This document shows, piece by piece, positions 59,557 through 64,000 of a stretch of 64,000 nucleotides of DNA. The notes beneath the pieces are model-generated. The model was not told the DNA's origin. It made no database searches and was given only the letters and a program-made list of their open reading frames with translations. This DNA is from Isoptericola halotolerans (GTDB lineage Bacteria; Actinomycetota; Actinomycetes; Actinomycetales; Cellulomonadaceae): positions 62,001 through 126,000 of the forward strand of contig NZ_JABEZU010000001.1 of the NCBI RefSeq assembly GCF_013149785.1, read 5' to 3'. The translations under genes and the position numbers were made by a program. The stretch's first letter is position 1. Each line of letters opens with the position of its first letter.

Positions 59557-60758
59557 TGCGGTTCCGTCACCCCGACGGCACCGTCCTGCACGTCTCCTAC
59601 GGCACCAACGTCCACCCGGCGCAGGATGTGGACGGCCTGGTCGACCAGCTCCGCCGGTTCGCCGGCCCCGTGCGGCGGCGCCTCGGCGCGGACCGGCTCG
59701 GCCTGGGGCTGTGGCTGCCCGCCGAGGCCACGCACCGGCTCGCCGCCGACCCCTCCGCCGTCGGTCTGCTGCGCAAGGCGCTCGAGCACGAGGGCCTGGA
59801 GGTCGTCACCGTCAACGCCTTCCCCTACGGCAACTTCCACGCGCCGGTAGTGAAGAAGGCCGTCTACCGGCCGGACTGGACGCAGGACGCCCGCCTGGAC
59901 TACACGCTCGACTGCGCACAGGTGCTCACCGAGCTGCTGCCCGACGACGTCGCGCGCGGCAGCATCAGCACGTTGCCGCTGGGGTGGCGCGAGCCTTGGG
60001 ATGCCACCCGGTCCGCTGCCGCCCGCGACCGGCTCGACCGCCTCGCGGACGGGCTCGGGGTGCTCGAGGACCGGACCGGCCGGACGGTGCGCGTCGCGTT
60101 CGAGCCCGAGCCGGGCTGCCTCGCCGAGACGGCCACCGGCCTCGCGGACCACCTGCGCGGCGTCGACACCGACCGCCTGGGCGCCTGCGTCGACCTGTGC
60201 CACCTCGCCACGGAGTTCGAGGAGCCGACGGCGGCGCTCGCGGCGCTCCGCGGGGCCGGCCTGCCCGTGGTCAAGACGCAGGTCTCGGCCGCGCTGCACT
60301 GCGAGGACCCGCGTGACCCGGCGGCGCTGGAGGCCCTGGAGGAGTTCGCCGAGGCGCGGTTCCTGCACCAGGTGCGCGAGCGGCACGTGACCGGATCGGC
60401 CGGCACCGGTGGTACCGCCGTCGAGCGTCGCGACGACCTGCCGGACGCGCTGGGCCGGGTGGACGGCACACCCGGCCTGCCCGGAGACGGCCCCTGGCGG
60501 GTGCACGTGCACGTCCCGCTGCACGCCACCCCGCGCCCGCCGCTGCGGAGCACCCGGGACGTGCTGACCGACGCGTTGGACCTGCTCGTCGGCGGCCCGC
60601 ACCCCGTGGTGGACCACCTGGAGACCGAGACGTACACCTGGTCGGTGCTGCCCGCCCACCTGCGCCCGCGGGACGACGACGGCCTCGTGGCCGGTATCGC
60701 CGCCGAGCTGGCGTGGACCCGCGGACAGCTCGTCGACCGAGGGATGGGGGCGCTGTGA
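59556..60758 (+). CDS. eboE: EboE metabolite-traffic protein (TIM barrel)
   Basis: 400 aa. SYGTNVHPAQDVDGLVDQLR near the start, VNAFPYGNFHAPVVKKAVYRPDW, ISTLPLGWR, FEPEPGCLAET, DLCHLATEFEEP and VKTQVSAALHC form a xylose-isomerase-like barrel with the EboE pattern. YGNFH...VK.AVY.PDW is the part I trust most for the call. Activity unknown. One-base overlap with eboB and GTGA overlap with eboF show tight coupling. Confidence 0.92.
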   Translation: MRFRHPDGTVLHVSYGTNVHPAQDVDGLVDQLRRFAGPVRRRLGADRLGLGLWLPAEATHRLAADPSAVGLLRKALEHEGLEVVTVNAFPYGNFHAPVVKKAVYRPDWTQDARLDYTLDCAQVLTELLPDDVARGSISTLPLGWREPWDATRSAAARDRLDRLADGLGVLEDRTGRTVRVAFEPEPGCLAETATGLADHLRGVDTDRLGACVDLCHLATEFEEPTAALAALRGAGLPVVKTQVSAALHCEDPRDPAALEALEEFAEARFLHQVRERHVTGSAGTGGTAVERRDDLPDALGRVDGTPGLPGDGPWRVHVHVPLHATPRPPLRSTRDVLTDALDLLVGGPHPVVDHLETETYTWSVLPAHLRPRDDDGLVAGIAAELAWTRGQLVDRGMGAL

Positions 60759-62137
60759 ACCGGATGCTGGTGCTCGACGTGGTCGGGCTGACCCCGCGCC
60801 TGCTGGCGCACATGCCGCGCCTGCGGGCGTTCGCCGACGGCGGGAGCCGGGCCGAGCTCGGCACCGTGCTGCCCGCCGTGACGTGCACGGTGCAGTCGAC
60901 GTTCCTCACCGGCCTGCCGCCGTCGGAGCACGGCATCGTGGCGAACGGCTGGTTCTTCCGCGACCTGGGGGAGCCGCTGCTGTGGCGCCAGCACCACCGG
61001 CTGGTCGGCGGGGAGAAGGTGTGGGAGACGATCCGTCGCGAGCGCCCGGGGTACCGCGTGGCGAACGTGTGCTGGTGGTACGCGATGGGTTCGACGGCGG
61101 ACACGACGATCACCCCGCGGCCCGTCTACCACGCCGACGGGCGCAAGGACCCGGACTGCTGGACGTGGCCCCCGGAGCTGCACGACGAGCTGGAGGCCGA
61201 GATCGGGCCGTTCCCGCTGTTCACCTACTGGGGCCCGACGGCGGGCATCGCCTCCTCGCGGTGGATCGTCGCCGCGGCACGCAGGCTCCTGCCCGAGCAC
61301 GACATGACGCTCGTGTACGTGCCGCACCTGGACTACGACCTGCAGCGGTTCGGACCGGACGGCCCGGAGGCGGTGGCAGCGGCACGCGCGGTGGACGAGG
61401 TGCTGGCGCCGCTGCTGGACGACGCCGAGCGGTCGGGGACCACCGTCGTCGCGCTGAGCGAGTACGGCATCACGGCCGCGCGCCGACCGGTGGACGTGAA
61501 CCGCGCACTGCGCCGGGCGGGCCTGCTGCACGTGCACACCAACGCCACGGGCGAGCTGCTGGACCCGTGGACGTCGCGGGCCTTCGCGGTGGCGGACCAC
61601 CAGGTGGCGCACGTCTACGTGCACGACCCGGCCGACGTGCCCGCGGTGGCGGAGCTCCTCGGCGGTCTGCCCGGCGTCGCCGAGGTGCTGGACTCCGTAG
61701 GGAAGGCGGCCCACGACCTGGACCACGAGCGGTCCGGGGACCTGGTGCTGGTCGCGGAGCCGGACGCCTGGTTCACGTACTACTACTGGCTCGACGACGA
61801 GCGCGCACCGGACTTCGCGCGGTCGGTGGAGATCCACAAGAAGCCGGGGTTCGACCCGGCGGAGCTGTTCTGGGACCCGCAGGACCGTTGGGTGAAGGGC
61901 CGGGCGCTGCTGCACGTGCTGCGCAAGAAGACGGGGCTGCGCTCGACGATGCGGGTGGTGCCGCTGGACCCGTCCCCGGTGGGCGGGACGCACGGGCGGC
62001 TGCCGGCCGACCCGGCGGACGGTCCGGTGCTGCTGTGCTCGGAGCCGGACGCGCTGCCGGGCGAGAGCCGGGTGGAGGCGACCGAGGTGCGCGACCTGCT
62101 GCTCAGGCTGTCGCGGCAGCCGAGCCCGGTGCGGTGA
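60755..62137 (+). CDS. eboF: EboF alkaline-phosphatase/phosphodiesterase family protein
   Basis: 460 aa from a GTG at 60755 overlapping the eboE stop. Nucleotide pyrophosphatase/phosphodiesterase fold: Asp8 in VLDVVGLTPR, probable nucleophile Thr43 in PAVTCTVQSTFLTG, HGIVANGWFFRD, PHLDYDLQ with Asp/His, and SEYGIT. No signal peptide, so cytoplasmic, as for other EboF proteins. It would cleave a phosphodiester or phosphoester of the cluster's product, for example a nucleotide- or lipid-linked one. Its last 35 bp overlap the convergent ROK gene. Confidence 0.9.
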   Translation: MNRMLVLDVVGLTPRLLAHMPRLRAFADGGSRAELGTVLPAVTCTVQSTFLTGLPPSEHGIVANGWFFRDLGEPLLWRQHHRLVGGEKVWETIRRERPGYRVANVCWWYAMGSTADTTITPRPVYHADGRKDPDCWTWPPELHDELEAEIGPFPLFTYWGPTAGIASSRWIVAAARRLLPEHDMTLVYVPHLDYDLQRFGPDGPEAVAAARAVDEVLAPLLDDAERSGTTVVALSEYGITAARRPVDVNRALRRAGLLHVHTNATGELLDPWTSRAFAVADHQVAHVYVHDPADVPAVAELLGGLPGVAEVLDSVGKAAHDLDHERSGDLVLVAEPDAWFTYYYWLDDERAPDFARSVEIHKKPGFDPAELFWDPQDRWVKGRALLHVLRKKTGLRSTMRVVPLDPSPVGGTHGRLPADPADGPVLLCSEPDALPGESRVEATEVRDLLLRLSRQPSPVR

Positions 62138-63320
62138 GGGAGCCCGGTGCGGTGGCCTCCCTGACCAGCAGGGACGGTTCGGCGAACGCGTGCTCGACGG
62201 CGGCGTGGGCACCCCCGAGCACGCCCGCCCGTGCTCCGGCGAGGCTGGTGACGACCCGCAGGTGCTGGGTCGCCAGCGGCAGCGAGCGGGAGTAGACGAC
62301 CTCGCGGATCCCGGCGATCAGGTGCTCGCCGGCCCGGGACATGGATCCGCCGATGACGATGGCGGACGGGTTGAGCAGGCTGACGCAGCCGGCCAGGACG
62401 GCGCCGATCGAGCGGCCGGCGTCGCGGACGGCTGCGGCGGCGCGCAGGTCGCCGTGGCGGACCAGCTCGACGACGTCGCTGGTGGTCCGGGCGGGGACGC
62501 CTCGCTCGGTGAGCCGGGCCGCGACGGCCGCGCCGCCGGCGATCGCCTCGAGACAGCCGGTGTTGCCGCAGGTGCACCGCACGGGCTCGGCACCGGGGAC
62601 GGCGATGTGGCCGAGGTCCCCGGCGCTGCCCTGGGCGCCTCGGTGGATGCGGCCCTCGGCGACGATCCCCGAGCCGATGCCGGTCGCCACCTTGACGAAC
62701 AGCAGGTGGCCGACGTCGGGCAGGGCGGTGGCGTGCTCGCCCAGGGCCATGAGGTTGACGTCGTTGTCGACCAGGACGGCGACGTCGCCGAGGCGGTGTC
62801 GGAGCGCTCCCACGACGTCGCTGCCGTCCCAGCCGGGCATGATCGGCGGTTTCGTCGGCCGCCCGGTGGCGTGGTCGACGGGGCCGGGGAGCCCGACGCC
62901 GACGCCGACGACGTCGCTCAGGGGGCGGCCGAGGTCGCCGGCGAGCCGGCTCACGAGGGCGGCGACACGGTCGAGGACGACGTCCGGCCCGTCGGCGATG
63001 CTCAGCGACTCCAGGTGTCCGGCGAGCTCTCGGCCGGCGAGGTCGGTGAGCGCGACCCGCGCGTGGGTGGCGCCGAGGTCGACACCCGCGACCAGGCGGG
63101 CGCCGGGGGAGAGCGCGAACATCGCGGCGGGGCGGCCGCCGGTGGACTCGGCGCCTCCGACGGGGGCCACCAGGCCGAGTCGCAGCAGCTCGTCGATGCG
63201 CGTCGCGATGGTGGACCGGGAGAGCCCCGCGGTCCGGGCGAGCTCCGCGCGGGTGCGATACCGCCCGTCACGCAGCAGGTGCAGGACGGCACCGAGCTCG
63301 GGTGCCGGAACGGTGGCCAT
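62103..63320 (-). CDS. ROK-family transcriptional repressor
   Basis: 405 aa from the ATG at 63320 (a TTG at 63332 is an alternative). Winged helix at ~10-65 (TRAELARTAGLSRSTIATRIDELLRLGLV). The sugar-kinase-like ROK domain opens with AGVDLGATHARVAL, has the zinc motif CTCGNTGCLE preceded by GHIAVPG, and the sugar-binding Asn-Asp in VDNDVN. Such XylR/NagC-type repressors respond to a sugar or sugar phosphate. The gene lies between two promoters that share TTTGCTTGAC, making it the likely regulator of the Ebo-type operon and of the sugar-dehydrogenase gene. Confidence 0.92.
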   Translation of the reverse strand: MATVPAPELGAVLHLLRDGRYRTRAELARTAGLSRSTIATRIDELLRLGLVAPVGGAESTGGRPAAMFALSPGARLVAGVDLGATHARVALTDLAGRELAGHLESLSIADGPDVVLDRVAALVSRLAGDLGRPLSDVVGVGVGLPGPVDHATGRPTKPPIMPGWDGSDVVGALRHRLGDVAVLVDNDVNLMALGEHATALPDVGHLLFVKVATGIGSGIVAEGRIHRGAQGSAGDLGHIAVPGAEPVRCTCGNTGCLEAIAGGAAVAARLTERGVPARTTSDVVELVRHGDLRAAAAVRDAGRSIGAVLAGCVSLLNPSAIVIGGSMSRAGEHLIAGIREVVYSRSLPLATQHLRVVTSLAGARAGVLGGAHAAVEHAFAEPSLLVREATAPGSLTAPGSAAATA

Positions 63321-63381
63321 CCTCCGAGTCAACCACAGTTCAGGTAGGCGCTGCAGGAAGTTGTGGCTCTGATCGCCATCT

Positions 63382-63414
63382 TTTGCTTGACGGATGGCAG
63401 AAGTGGGCTAGGGT
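63382..63414 (+). promoter_or_regulatory. Second copy of the Ebo-operon promoter architecture
   Basis: TTTGCTTGAC (63382-63391) contains the -35 TTGACG (63387-63392); TAGGGT (63409-63414) is the -10 at 16-bp spacing, 6 nt before an ATG at 63421. The right arm of the palindrome is not kept. The 73-codon frame from 63421 reads like non-coding DNA, so I regard 63421-63731 as a long leader (or short upstream reading frame) of the dehydrogenase gene at 63732. Confidence 0.7.
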
Positions 63415-63731
63415 CGTGCCATGGTCAGGGAGGACCCCGCAGCACTGTCGCTGCCGAACAGACATCGCGAGCCCGGATGGCCGGGTGTCGCGACTCATCG
63501 CGGGTGGACGGGCACCGTCCGCGACGCGTCGAGCCCCACGGAGCGCAGGGCGCACCCCGGTGACGGGTGTCAGGGCTCGATGCCCGTCACCACCTCCCGC
63601 AGCACGGGACGGCAGTCCGTCCGCTGCGGGTCCCGGACGTGAGGAACCCCGCCAGGACCCGGTTCCGTCGTGCCAGCGACGGGGGTGCACGGCGGGGCAC
63701 TCACGCACCTCATCCACAGAAGGGAAGTGCG

Positions 63732-64000
63732 ATGGTCAAGTCTAGACGTCCACGGTTCACCGTGGCGCTGGCGGCGGTGTTCGCGCTGGCACTGCCAGCG
63801 GTGGCCGCGGCCCACGACGGCGTCGATCACGGCGCGGAGGAGGGCGCCGACGCGGCGCTCGACTGGTCGAACTACGAGAAGATCCTGCTCACCAAGGACG
63901 TGGGCGAGCCCATCGGGCTCTCGGTCATGCCGGACGGCAGCGTGCTCCACAGCGCGCGCACCGGCGAGATCCGGCACACCGACCCGTCGACCGGCGTCAC
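63732..64000 (+). CDS. Secreted PQQ-type sugar dehydrogenase, 5' part only
   Basis: The window holds the first ~89 codons. ATG at 63732 follows AGGGAAGTGCG. A basic start and hydrophobic core (VALAAVFALALPAVAAA) form a signal peptide ending before HDGVDHG. The mature start YEKILLTKDVGEPIGLSVMPDGSVLHSARTGEIRHTDPSTGV is the first propeller blade of the glucose/sorbosone dehydrogenase group found in long multidomain actinobacterial proteins. It would oxidise a sugar outside the cell. Placement beside the ROK gene and the shared promoter suggest co-regulation with the Ebo-type cluster. Confidence 0.8.
   Translation, partial: MVKSRRPRFTVALAAVFALALPAVAAAHDGVDHGAEEGADAALDWSNYEKILLTKDVGEPIGLSVMPDGSVLHSARTGEIRHTDPSTGV

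Noticed and set aside
63421-63642. 73-codon leaderless gene
   Set aside because: It has a good promoter but codon positions look random and no homologous pattern is seen; treated as leader or upstream frame only.
1-64000. CRISPR arrays, tRNA, rRNA and complete insertion sequences
   Set aside because: No regularly spaced repeats, cloverleaf-like sequence, rRNA or intact transposase was found on reading both strands; a covariance or profile search would settle this.

Overview
The window is from a very GC-rich actinomycete chromosome, most likely Micrococcales of the Cellulomonas/Promicromonospora kind. Pointers are the strong G/C third-position bias, a DUF222-HNH nuclease with a mycobacterial-type SOS box, F420-type oxidoreductases, and many leaderless promoters in which a TANNNT -10 box lies 6-7 nt before the start codon. 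Genus is inference. I saw no rRNA, tRNA or CRISPR.

Layout. 0-9.6 kb: secreted protein, HAD phosphatase, small P-loop kinase, SOS-controlled HNH nuclease, DDN-type oxidoreductase, SDR, an autoregulated ArsR-type regulator divergent from a cupin/DUF4287 pair, and a DUF2975-XRE-flavoprotein operon. 9.6-20.7 kb: repeat protein, a phzF broken by an 11-bp tandem duplication, a DsbA/NmrA operon divergent from an AraC regulator, the scar of a conjugative element (coupling-protein fragment), LLM and aldo-keto oxidoreductases, a thioesterase, a sugar dehydrogenase lipoprotein, a LuxR regulator and a tautomerase. 20.8-26.5 kb: sugar locus with GH35 beta-galactosidase, LacI regulator and two Gfo/Idh/MocA dehydrogenases behind a tandem palindromic operator. 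27-31 kb: copper-type operon of two DUF1775 proteins around a CopC-CopD fusion. 31-38.5 kb: lactate permease, mannonate dehydratase with paired operators, carboxylesterase, MFS plus adenine deaminase. 38.5-40.8 kb: a CsoR-family sensor that lacks the copper histidine, with a CoA-disulfide reductase-rhodanese fusion, probably a persulfide-responsive operon. 40.8-48.4 kb: TetR-controlled DUF1304/quinone-reductase pair, glmS, and a manganese-type ABC importer. 48.4-52.8 kb: two further TetR loci with doubled operators, and arcD-arcA. 52.8-55 kb: lower-GC, probably imported DNA.

The standout is 55.0-62.1 kb: seven tightly coupled genes forming an Ebo-type cluster (eboC, A, B, E, F plus an extra TIM-barrel isomerase) led by inositol-3-phosphate synthase where other Ebo clusters carry the dehydroquinate-synthase-like EboD. 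A ROK repressor gene follows convergently. Beyond it, a second promoter repeats the -35 region, spacing and first codons of the Ebo promoter and points toward a secreted sugar dehydrogenase gene cut by the window end. This suggests a sugar-responsive regulon making or exporting an unknown cyclitol-derived metabolite.
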